A stretch of DNA of 19,786 nt, from NCBI GenBank assembly GCA_026707335.1, contig JAPOXB010000021.1, positions 1 to 19,786 on the forward strand, written 5' to 3'. Below are positions 7,949 to 14,821 of the stretch, piece by piece (within the stretch, counting starts at the first letter, position 1; every line of letters starts with the position of its first letter). Made by a program: the position numbers and the translations under genes. The stretch is from Chloroflexota bacterium (lineage in GTDB: Bacteria; Chloroflexota; Dehalococcoidia; Bin125). The notes under the pieces were generated by a model. That model saw only the letters and a program-made list of their open reading frames with translations. It had not been told where the DNA came from and made no database searches.

Positions 7949-8992
7949 TCAGGACGTGCCGAACGACAGCAGGTTCTCGACCGGCTGGTACAGCTCCTCC
8001 AGGTAGGTCACGTCGTCGGGATCGAGCCGGATCTTCGTCGCCGCGACCAGCTGCTCGATCTGGGCGATCTTCGACACCCCCACCACGGGCGACGTGATCT
8101 CGGGCTTGTTCATCATCCAGGCCAGCGCGATCTGCGCCGGCGTCTTGCCGTACCGTTCCGCCACCTCCACCACGCGCTCCGCGATGTCGAACGTCGCCGC
8201 GCCCCGGTAGAGGCCCTCCGTGCGCACCCGGTCCCGCCCTTTTGAGCGCTCCGTCCCGCCCTTGTCGAAGCCGCCCCGGTACGACCCGGTGAGCACGCCC
8301 CGCGCCAGCGGCGACCAGGGCATCAGCGCGACGCCGCTGCGCGCGCAGTACGGGTTCATCTCCCGCTCCTCCTCGCGGTAGACGAGGTTGTAGTGGTTCT
8401 GCATCGAGACGAACGGCGTCCAGCCGTGCATCTTCGCGGTCAACTGCAGCTCGGCGAACTGCCAGGCGAACATCGACGAGGCGCCCAGGTACAGCACCTT
8501 GCCCGCCTTGACGACGTCGTGCAGCGCCTCCAGCGACTCCTCGATCGGCAGCTCGCCGTGGCCGCGCACGCCCTGCGGGTGCCGGTGGATCACCAGGTGG
8601 TCGATGTAGTCGAGCCCCAGCCGCTCCAGGCAGGCGTCGACGCCCTCCATCACGTGCTTGCGCGACAGCCCGCCCTGGTTCGGGCCCTCGCCCATCGGGT
8701 TCGAGATCTTCGTCGCGATGACGAACTCGTCGCGCGGCAGCAGTTCGCGCAGCAGCTGCCCCACCACCCGCTCGCAGGCGCCCAGGCCGTACACGTCGGC
8801 GCAGTCGAAGTAGAACAGCCCCTGCTCGATGGCGGCCTTGAAGATCGGCCGGGCGTCGTCGAGGCCCAGCGTCCAGTCGCCCTGGTGCCCGCGCCCCGGC
8901 TCGCCGAAGTTCATCGTGCCGAGGCACAACTCCGAGACGCGCAGGCCGCTGTTGCGGCCCAGCTGCACGGCGTCAAGCGTGTCTGCGGGCAT
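7949..8992 (-). CDS. Aldo/keto reductase
   Basis: This 347-residue (alpha/beta)8-barrel NADPH-dependent carbonyl reductase carries the full AKR catalytic tetrad: D63 and Y68 in YFDCADVYG, K95 in VIATK, and H136 in HLVIH. The C-terminal VVGVSKIAQIEQL segment (about 305-317) is the family's NADP-phosphate-binding region. Overall it resembles the aryl-alcohol dehydrogenase/YajO-like branch (AKR families that take aldehydes and ketones). The ATG at 8990-8992 is about eight bases after GGGAGGGG, a strong ribosome-binding site. It is the last gene of a leftward run (halogenase, SDR, NIPSNAP, AKR) with a 54-base gap to the gene before it, so it is probably co-transcribed. The substrate cannot be predicted. 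Confidence 0.92.
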   Translation of the reverse strand: MPADTLDAVQLGRNSGLRVSELCLGTMNFGEPGRGHQGDWTLGLDDARPIFKAAIEQGLFYFDCADVYGLGACERVVGQLLRELLPRDEFVIATKISNPMGEGPNQGGLSRKHVMEGVDACLERLGLDYIDHLVIHRHPQGVRGHGELPIEESLEALHDVVKAGKVLYLGASSMFAWQFAELQLTAKMHGWTPFVSMQNHYNLVYREEEREMNPYCARSGVALMPWSPLARGVLTGSYRGGFDKGGTERSKGRDRVRTEGLYRGAATFDIAERVVEVAERYGKTPAQIALAWMMNKPEITSPVVGVSKIAQIEQLVAATKIRLDPDDVTYLEELYQPVENLLSFGTS

Positions 8993-9046
8993 CGTCGTCC
9001 CCTCCCGGCCTCAGGCCCGGCGGCCCGGCTCGCGTCCCCGCCACGG

Positions 9047-9367
9047 CTACTGCATCGCCGAGCGGGGGGTGGGCAACATGCGCGTGATCGTCATGTGCTC
9101 GCGGTCCATCATGTCGGGCAGCAGCGGCGCGACCTCGTTCTGCCACTTGTCGCTGTCGTAGACGGCGGCGTAGAGGCGCTCCCGCTCCTCCTCGCTCTGG
9201 AAGGCGCGGATCCAGATGAACTGGGTCTCGTCCTCCTCCGCCACCCAACTGCCGCGGATGTCCATGCCCACGGAGGTCTGGAAGGGGATGATCACCTCTT
9301 CCATCAGCTTCACGAAGTCGGCCTGCTTGCCGGGCCACAGCGTGTATTGGCGCAGTTCGAAGAACAT
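9047..9367 (-). CDS. NIPSNAP family protein
   Basis: This 106-residue protein opens with FFELRQYTLWPGK, the signature beginning of NIPSNAP-domain proteins, and fills a single dimeric alpha/beta ferredoxin-like domain. Further family features are the GSWVAEEDETQFIWIRAF stretch around residues 39-56 and the RERLYAAVYDSDKWQ region that follows. Bacterial NIPSNAP proteins are small, cytosolic and mostly uncharacterised. They often occur beside oxidoreductases and halogenases in biosynthetic or catabolic clusters. The ATG at 9365-9367 has GAGGA about ten bases upstream. It lies between the SDR and the AKR on the same strand (gaps of 88 and 54 bases). A role as a small ligand-binding or tailoring partner of the operon is inference. 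Confidence 0.85.
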   Translation of the reverse strand: MFFELRQYTLWPGKQADFVKLMEEVIIPFQTSVGMDIRGSWVAEEDETQFIWIRAFQSEEERERLYAAVYDSDKWQNEVAPLLPDMMDREHMTITRMLPTPRSAMQ

Positions 9368-9455
9368 GGCGGCCAGTCCTCACCCGACGCCGCGCCCGAC
9401 GGCCGGAGTCGCCGCCGCTGCATGACGCCTCGACGAAAGATAGCGCCGCGAGCGG

Positions 9456-10253
9456 CTAGTAGTGAATCGCGCGGCCCACGCCGCCGCCGACGGCGATGGC
9501 GTCGCCGGAGATCGCGACCGACAGCGGCGAGGCGAGGAACGCCACCACGTTCGCGACGTCGCTCGCGTCGATCGGGCGGCGGACGGCGTTGCTCCCGAAC
9601 ATCTCGGCGCGGATCTCTTCGATGGGGCGGCCCGTGCTCTCCGCCCGCGCGGCCAGCACGCCCGGCGTGGCCTCGGTGACCGTCAGGCCGGGGTGCACGA
9701 CGGTCACGTTGATGCCGTCGCGGCCCAGCGTGTCGGCCAGGTTCTTCGCCATCGCCGCGACGGCTACGTTGCGGATGCTGCCCACCACCGCGGCCGACTG
9801 CCGCGCCGCCAGGCCGCTGATGTTGATGATCCGCCCCCAGCCCCGCTCCCGCATGTGCGGCGCGACGGCCCGCGCGCAACGGATATAGCCCAGCACCTTG
9901 ACGTTCATGTCCTCCCAGAAGACCTCGTCGAGCGTGTCGAGCGTGGGCGGCGCGGACTGGCCGGCAGCCTTGGCCGCGTTGTTGACCAGGATGTCGATCC
10001 GCCCCAGCTCCGCCGCCGCCTGGTCGACCATGCGCCGCACGGCCGCGTCGTCGCCCGTGTCGCAGACGATCGGGATCGCCCGCCGGCCGCTGGCCTGCGC
10101 GATCTCCTCGGCGGTGGCGACGAGCGGCGCCTCGGTGCGCGCCGCCAGGACCACGTCGACGCCCTCGGCCGCCAGCGCCGCCGCGATCGCCTTGCCGATG
10201 CCGCGGCTGCCGCCGGTGATGATGGCGCCCCGTCCCTCGAGTTGCAGATCCAT
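9456..10253 (-). CDS. SDR-family protein with degenerate YxxxK active site
   Basis: This 265-residue protein has the classical short-chain dehydrogenase/reductase fold. The cofactor motif TGGSRGIG lies at 13-20, NNA at 91-93, and the structural Asn probably at 117. The catalytic Ser region INIS is at 143-146, and the C-terminal SGDAIAVGGG is typical of the family. Where YxxxK should be, the residues are S159-I-R-N-V163, so both the catalytic Tyr and Lys are missing; the surrounding AVAAMAKNLA aligns without gaps to the usual AVIGLTKALA-type helix. It may therefore not be a normal alcohol dehydrogenase: it could use another acid, act as a lyase or isomerase, or be a binding protein. The ATG at 10251-10253 is preceded by GAGG. 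Its stop is 88 bases from NIPSNAP, and it lies 51 bases downstream of the halogenase, probably in one operon. Confidence 0.88.
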   Translation of the reverse strand: MDLQLEGRGAIITGGSRGIGKAIAAALAAEGVDVVLAARTEAPLVATAEEIAQASGRRAIPIVCDTGDDAAVRRMVDQAAAELGRIDILVNNAAKAAGQSAPPTLDTLDEVFWEDMNVKVLGYIRCARAVAPHMRERGWGRIINISGLAARQSAAVVGSIRNVAVAAMAKNLADTLGRDGINVTVVHPGLTVTEATPGVLAARAESTGRPIEEIRAEMFGSNAVRRPIDASDVANVVAFLASPLSVAISGDAIAVGGGVGRAIHY

Positions 10254-10304
10254 CGTGTGCCTCGCGAATCCAGCGGCGGGCGTCGCCCGTCGTGTGCGTC
10301 GGTC

Positions 10305-11792
10305 TCAGGCGCCCCGGTGCGCCTGAGCCAGCGCGGGGCGCATCCGCGGGGCCAGGGCGGCGGCCTTGCGGTACCCGTCCCGGTGCGCCCGCCAGACCCG
10401 CGCCTCCCGGTCCGACAGGGTGCTGCGCGCCTCCGTGGGCACCTGCATGCCCACCAGCATCGACATGTAGCCGCCGTAGCCGAACATGCCGCCGCCCGGG
10501 AGCAGGTTGCCCAGCAGCCGCGACGGCCCGATCTGGCCGTACGCCTCCACCATGTCGGCGGCGCCGCCCAACGGCGTCTCCTCGCGGCAGTGCCGCCAGA
10601 ACGGCGTGTCGGAGTGGTGGTTGAACTTGTAGTGCAGCGCCAGGAAGTCGCGCACGTCGTCCCAGACCAGCGCGAACCGATGGTTGAGCAGGTCGTGCAG
10701 GTCGGGCCCGGGCCGCGCGTCGGCGTCGCTCATCGCCCAGCAGAAGTTGTAGAGCTGCTCGATGATCAGGTGCAGCGACGTGGCCTCCAGCGGCTCGACG
10801 AAGCCCGACGCGTTGCCCACCGCCAGCACGTTGCGCACCCAGTTCCGCTGATAGCGCCCGCTCGGGAATCGCAGCACGCGCAGGTCCGGGTCGTCGCCGA
10901 ACTCGGGATTCTTGCGCTTGAGCTCCTCCGCCGCGTCCTCGTCCGAGCAGAACGCCGACGAGAAGACGTAGCCCCGCGTCACGACGTCGGGGAAGTCGAT
11001 CCGCCAGGCCCAGCCGTGGTCCATCGTCGACACCGTCGTGTAGGGGCGGATCAGGTCGTCGCGCTCCCAGGAGCCGATCACGGCGCGGTCGCAGTACAGC
11101 GTGTCCTGGTAGCTCAGCCAGGGCTCGTCCAGCGTCTTGCCCAGCAGCTGCGAGCCGAAGCCGGAGCAGTCGATGAACAGGTCGGCGCTCAGGTCGCGGC
11201 CGCTCTTCAGGCGCAGGCTGGCCACGTCGCCCGACTCCGCCTGCGTGACGCCGACGACCTCGTCGGCCAGCAGCGTCGCGCCGGCCGCTTGGGCCCTGCG
11301 CTGCAGGAAGTCGATGAAGCGGGTGTTGGGCAGGTGGTAGGTCGCCCGCGGGTCGAGCGACACTTGGCCGCCCCGCTGCAGCGTCGGGGCCTTGTCGCGA
11401 TCCATGCGCGCCTGGAAGTCGCTGGAGTCCTGGTTGTCGGCCAGACAGTAGAACGCGGCCCACTTGCCGAGGCCCCGCACCTGCTTGTCGAGGTACGTGT
11501 CGAACGTGTAGTTGAAGTGCGGCAGCCCGGGCGCGCCCCACTCGAAGCGCAGCCCCATCTTCCAACTCGGCCGCACTTCGCGGTGGAACTCCCCCCGGTC
11601 GATGCCGAGGATCTCGTGCACGTGCAGCGGGGTCGCGGGCGTCGTCGACTCCCCGACCCCGATCACCGGAATGTCGGGCGAGTACACGACCGTCAGCTTG
11701 ACCTGCGGCAGCATGCGGCGGAACGTCGTCGCCGCCAGGAAGCCGGCGCTGCCGCCGCCCACCACCACCGCGCTGCGAATCGGCTCACTCAT
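10305..11792 (-). CDS. Flavin-dependent halogenase (tryptophan halogenase family)
   Basis: This 495-residue protein belongs to the FADH2-dependent halogenase family (PrnA/RebH type), which makes HOCl from halide and O2 and uses an active-site Lys to halogenate electron-rich substrates. The FAD motif GGGSAG is at 12-17 and VIGVGESTTP at 43-52. K78 in PSWKMG matches the catalytic Lys (K79 of PrnA). WAWRID at 261-266 corresponds to WxWxIP but ends in Asp. FVEPLEATS at 331-339 corresponds to the FxEPLESTG region: the catalytic Glu is retained (E336), while the halide-binding Ser-Thr-Gly is Ala-Thr-Ser. The length is normal (about 500-540). The ATG at 11790-11792 has GGGAG eight bases upstream. 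It leads the leftward run and is divergent from an exporter. A flavin reductase is required and none is visible. The substrate may be a phenol, pyrrole or indole. Confidence 0.88.
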   Translation of the reverse strand: MSEPIRSAVVVGGGSAGFLAATTFRRMLPQVKLTVVYSPDIPVIGVGESTTPATPLHVHEILGIDRGEFHREVRPSWKMGLRFEWGAPGLPHFNYTFDTYLDKQVRGLGKWAAFYCLADNQDSSDFQARMDRDKAPTLQRGGQVSLDPRATYHLPNTRFIDFLQRRAQAAGATLLADEVVGVTQAESGDVASLRLKSGRDLSADLFIDCSGFGSQLLGKTLDEPWLSYQDTLYCDRAVIGSWERDDLIRPYTTVSTMDHGWAWRIDFPDVVTRGYVFSSAFCSDEDAAEELKRKNPEFGDDPDLRVLRFPSGRYQRNWVRNVLAVGNASGFVEPLEATSLHLIIEQLYNFCWAMSDADARPGPDLHDLLNHRFALVWDDVRDFLALHYKFNHHSDTPFWRHCREETPLGGAADMVEAYGQIGPSRLLGNLLPGGGMFGYGGYMSMLVGMQVPTEARSTLSDREARVWRAHRDGYRKAAALAPRMRPALAQAHRGA

Positions 11793-11982
11793 CCGTGGCT
11801 CTCCCGTCGCCGGTTCCCGCTCCGCGTCGATCCTCCCGGCGGCCCCGGATCGGGGCCGAGGCAAGAATACCCCACGCCGCATCCGCAGCGTGTCGGGCGA
11901 CACCGTACCCCGCGCCGACCGCGCCGCGGAGGTGGCACACTGTCGATCGGCGAGGCGCCGCGTCGGGACGAGCGAGGTGAGC
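11793..11982. promoter_or_regulatory. Divergent promoter/operator region, halogenase and exporter
   Basis: This 190-base gap has two inverted repeats. CGGCCCCG (11840-11847) and CGGGGCCG (11851-11858) form a perfect 8-bp stem with a GAT loop. GTGTCG (11890-11895) and CGACAC (11898-11903) form a 6-2-6 palindrome. On the minus strand TATTCT (revcomp of 11864-11869) could be the halogenase -10 box, which would put the first repeat at the start of its transcript and the second near its -35. No regulator gene is adjacent. The role as operator or leader hairpin is inference. Confidence 0.4.
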
Positions 11983-13641
11983 ATGGCCGACGACTCCCGC
12001 CCCCCGGCCGGGGGGGCGTCCCCGGCCGCGCCGGCCCGAGCCGCGCCGGCCGACCTGCCGCCCGGCCTTTTCCTCCCGCACCGGCAGAAGATCTTCATCG
12101 TCAGCGCGATCATGCTGTCGCTCTTCCTGGCGGCGCTCGATTCGACGATCATGTCCGTGGCGATGCCGCGCGTCGTCTCCGACCTGGGCGGGCTCGACCT
12201 CTTCGCCTGGCCGTTCACCTCCTACCTGCTCGCCTCGACGGTGATCGTGCCCGTCGTCGGCAAGCTGTCCGACGTCTACGGCCGCAAGCCGTTCCTGCTG
12301 ACCGGCATCGCGGTCTTCCTGCTCGGCTCCGTGCTGGCGGGGCTGTCGGAGAGCATGACCGCGCTGATCGGCTTCCGCATGGTGCAGGGACTGGGCGCGG
12401 GCTTCATCATGGCCAACGTCTTCGCGACGCTGGGCGACCTCTTCTCGCCCGCCGAGCGCGGCCGCTGGGTCGGCGCAGTCAGCGGCACCTTCGCGCTGGC
12501 GAGCGTGATCGGGCCGCTCGTCGGCGGCGCCCTCACCGACGAACTGAGCTGGCGCTGGGTGTTCTACATCAACGTGCCGGTGGCGCTGGTCGCGCTGCCG
12601 GTGGTCGCGATCTGGATGCCCTGGTTCCGCAGCCCCCGCAAGGCGCGCATCGACTACCTGGGCGGCGCGGCCGTGATCGCGGCGGGCGTGCCGCTGCTGC
12701 TGGGCTTCTCCTGGGCCGGCAATCAGTACGCCTGGACCGACCCCCGCGTCGTGATCTGCTTCCTTCTGGCGGCGGCGTTCATCGCCCTCTTCGTCTGGGC
12801 CGAACGGCGCGCCGGCGACTGGGCCGTCCTGCCGCTGGCCCTGTTCCGCAACCGCGTCTTCCTCGTCTCCTCGCTCGTCACGATCACCCTCGGCTTCGCG
12901 ATGTTCGGCGCGATCCAGTTCATGCCGCTGTTCCTGCAGGGGGCGCAGGGCGTCTCGGCGACGAACTCCGGCACCGTCACGATGCCCATGATGATCGGCA
13001 TCGTGGTCGGATCGGTGGCCGCGGGCCAGTTCCTCTCCCGCGGCGTCGGGCTGCGGCCGTTGGCGCTGGCCGGCGGCGCGCTGATGGTCGTGGGGCCGGC
13101 CCTCCTGGCCACCCTCGATGTCGATTCGTCCCGCCTGCTCACGCGGGGCTACATGGTGGTCATGGGGCTGGGGGTCGGCGTCGGGCTGCCGCTCTACGGG
13201 CTCGCGATCCAGAACGCGCTGCCGCACCGGCTGCTCGGCGTCGGGACCGCCTCCACGCAGTTCTTCCGCCAGGTCGGCGGATCGGTCGGCGTCGCCATCC
13301 TCGGCTCGCTGATGGCCAGCGGCTTCAGCCGCGAACTGAGCCGCGCCTTCCCCGACGGCTTCGAGACGCTCAAGCAGCGGCCCCAGACGTTACTCGACCC
13401 GGAGGCCCTCGAACGCTTCCGCGCCTCCGTCGAGGCGACCGACCCCGGCGCCGCCGACGCCGTCATCGAGACCGCCCGCGGGGCGCTCGCCGGCACCCTC
13501 ACCGAGTTGTTCCTGATCGGCGCGGGCGTGATGGCGCTCGCCCTCGTCATCGCCGCCTTCCTGCCCTCCGTCCGCGCCCGCACCAGCGCCGAACTCGTGC
13601 GCGATGCCGACGCCGATACGCCGTCAGCCGAGCCCGGCTGA
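11983..13641 (+). CDS. MFS transporter, DHA2 (EmrB/QacA-type) multidrug/metabolite exporter
   Basis: This 552-residue integral membrane protein belongs to the 14-TM drug:H+ antiporter-2 group. After a Pro/Ala-rich cytosolic N-terminus (about 35 residues), TM1 carries D53 in LDSTIMSVAMPRV (the DHA2 motif D1). Motif A, GKLSDVYGRKPF, lies at 93-104, and the antiporter motif C region reads GPLVGGAL near 177-184. Many further hydrophobic segments follow, with a long loop before the last TM (about residues 450-510). The start is the ATG at 11983, directly after GAGGTGA (11974-11980); an upstream in-frame extension from 11512 runs antisense through the halogenase and is not real. It is divergent from the halogenase operon, so it may export or give resistance to that operon's product (inference). 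The stop codon sits inside an inverted repeat at 13623-13642. Confidence 0.92.
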   Translation: MADDSRPPAGGASPAAPARAAPADLPPGLFLPHRQKIFIVSAIMLSLFLAALDSTIMSVAMPRVVSDLGGLDLFAWPFTSYLLASTVIVPVVGKLSDVYGRKPFLLTGIAVFLLGSVLAGLSESMTALIGFRMVQGLGAGFIMANVFATLGDLFSPAERGRWVGAVSGTFALASVIGPLVGGALTDELSWRWVFYINVPVALVALPVVAIWMPWFRSPRKARIDYLGGAAVIAAGVPLLLGFSWAGNQYAWTDPRVVICFLLAAAFIALFVWAERRAGDWAVLPLALFRNRVFLVSSLVTITLGFAMFGAIQFMPLFLQGAQGVSATNSGTVTMPMMIGIVVGSVAAGQFLSRGVGLRPLALAGGALMVVGPALLATLDVDSSRLLTRGYMVVMGLGVGVGLPLYGLAIQNALPHRLLGVGTASTQFFRQVGGSVGVAILGSLMASGFSRELSRAFPDGFETLKQRPQTLLDPEALERFRASVEATDPGAADAVIETARGALAGTLTELFLIGAGVMALALVIAAFLPSVRARTSAELVRDADADTPSAEPG

Positions 13642-13642
13642 C
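13623..13642 (+). terminator. Inverted repeat spanning the exporter stop codon
   Basis: GTCAGCCG (13623-13630) and CGGCTGAC (13635-13642) form a perfect 8-bp stem with an AGCC loop. The TGA stop of the exporter (13639-13641) is in the right arm. No U-tract follows. It may act in mRNA 3'-end stability or termination. Confidence 0.4.
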
Positions 13643-13656
13643 GCGCAACCAAGCCA

Positions 13657-13736
13657 GGGCGCGGCGCCCCCCGTTCTGGTCCCCCCTCTCCATCGTCCAG
13701 ATGGAGAGGGGGTTAGGGGGTGAGGTTCCCTCACCC
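13657..13736. repeat. Cluster of inverted repeats between convergent genes; possible dispersed intergenic repeat and bidirectional terminator
   Basis: Three further perfect inverted repeats lie here: GGGCGC/GCGCCC (13657-13662 and 13664-13669); CCCCCTCTCCATC/GATGGAGAGGGGG (13682-13694 and 13700-13712, 13-bp stem, 5-base loop); and GGGTGAGG/CCTCACCC (13718-13725 and 13729-13736). The sequence from the second stem onward, GGAGAGGGGGTTAGGGGGTGAGG-like, matches my recollection of an intergenic repeat common in Chloroflexota and some other genomes. The last hairpin includes the stop codon of the next (minus-strand) gene. Confidence 0.6.
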
Positions 13737-14702
13737 GTCGAAGAGCACCTCCGCGATGGCGACGCCGCTCTCCCCGGCGACCGCGTAGAGCAGGTAGGTG
13801 CGCCCGTCCTCCACGTAGACGGCGGGGTCGCGCAGTTGGTTCACCTGCCCGTAGGCGGTGCTGCGCACCGAGGGCTCGGTCGGCGCGCCCGCCCCCTCCC
13901 AGGGCCGCTCGGGCCGCAGCACTTCCACCGCCTCCGACTCCCGCCAGTCCTGCCAGTCGCCGCGCAGGTCGATCATGCTCAGCAGGATGCGCTCCGGCGC
14001 ATGCCCCACCTGCGTCCAGAAGACGTGCAGCGTCCCGTCCCGCAGGCACAGCCCGGCGTGACGCATGTCCGGGTTGAACAGCCGCGGCCCGGCCTCGAAG
14101 CCGGTCAGGCCGTCGCGGGAGCGATACAGCTGCCCCGGCATCGCGAGGCCGTACGCCCACCCGTCCCAGGCGAAGGCGCGCAGGTAGGAGCGCGACAGCA
14201 CCTCGGCGTTGGCGGCGAAGCGCACCCCATCGGCCGACTGCGCCACGCGCGTCACCTGCCGCCCCACGTCCTCGAGCCCGTGGTAGTACATCCGGATCCG
14301 CCGCCGGGCCTCGTCGACGTGCACATCGGGCGAGGCGATGTGCGGCGTCGTCGCCTCGGTCACCGGGTCGTGCGAGATGCGCACGCCGCCCGCGGCGTAG
14401 CGCGCCTCGACGTCGGCCCGCTGCGCGGCGGAGAGCGCGGGAGGCTGCGTCGGGAAGTGCGACTCCGCCAGGTGCAGGCTGCCGGGGACGTGCACCCGCC
14501 ACGGGCCGAGCAGGTCGTCGGCGTAGGCCAGCCGGATGTACGACCCCTTGTGATCGGCGAAGTACAGGTAGTAGCGCCCCAGCGGCGCCTCGACCCACTC
14601 CGGCACGCGGATCAGCGAGGGCCCCTGGATGTTGCGGCCGATGCTCGGGTCGAGGTCCGGCCCGATGATCGGCCGGTCGAGGAGCCGCTGCACTCGCGTC
14701 AC
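13731..14702 (-). CDS. GH43/GH130-like five-bladed beta-propeller protein
   Basis: This 323-residue protein looks like a glycoside-hydrolase-type beta-propeller (clan GH-F/GH130-like). Blade-like units repeat the pattern of a G-P or D-P turn followed by hydrophobic strands: NIQGPSLIRVP near residue 24, YYLYFADHKGSYIRLAYADDLLGPW near 44, SPDVHVDEARRRIRMYYHG near 123, and LRDPAVYVEDGRTYLLYAVAGESG near the C-terminus. No signal peptide is visible, so it should be cytosolic. Acidic residues suited to catalysis exist (Asp in SPDVHVD and RDPAVY), but the catalytic set cannot be fixed by eye, and the substrate is unknown. The start is GTG at 14700-14702, six bases after AAGGAG, an excellent ribosome-binding site. 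The stop (13731-13733) lies in a repeat-derived hairpin. It is divergent from the serine hydrolase. Confidence 0.7.
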   Translation of the reverse strand: MTRVQRLLDRPIIGPDLDPSIGRNIQGPSLIRVPEWVEAPLGRYYLYFADHKGSYIRLAYADDLLGPWRVHVPGSLHLAESHFPTQPPALSAAQRADVEARYAAGGVRISHDPVTEATTPHIASPDVHVDEARRRIRMYYHGLEDVGRQVTRVAQSADGVRFAANAEVLSRSYLRAFAWDGWAYGLAMPGQLYRSRDGLTGFEAGPRLFNPDMRHAGLCLRDGTLHVFWTQVGHAPERILLSMIDLRGDWQDWRESEAVEVLRPERPWEGAGAPTEPSVRSTAYGQVNQLRDPAVYVEDGRTYLLYAVAGESGVAIAEVLFDG

Positions 14703-14821
14703 GAGGCACTCCTTCCCGGGTGCGGATCGCCGGCCGCCGAACCGGACGCGGCCCGCGCAGCCGTCCGCTGACCTAGTATCGGGCTGCCCCGTCCCGGCCG
14801 CGACTTGAGGGGAGCGACGCC
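14703..14821. promoter_or_regulatory. Divergent region upstream of serine hydrolase and propeller gene
   Basis: This 119-base gap has a TAGTAT -10-like hexamer on the plus strand at 14774-14779. It would start a transcript near 14786, with a leader of about 36 bases before the CTG start. TTGAGGGGAG at 14805-14814 is a strong ribosome-binding site for that start, 7 bases before CTG at 14822. On the minus strand AAGGAG serves the propeller gene. No -35 box is convincing. Confidence 0.4.

Noticed and set aside
13711..13725. TTAGGGGGTGAGG as a telomere-like sequence
   Set aside because: It is a single occurrence beside a bacterial-type hairpin in an otherwise bacterial gene context; a dispersed intergenic repeat explains it better.
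9462..14771. A plus-strand open frame of 1,769 codons across the halogenase operon, the exporter and the propeller gene
   Set aside because: It runs antisense or out of frame through genes with clear family motifs, and its product is low-complexity Arg/Ala/Gly/His-rich; this is a typical GC-rich shadow frame.
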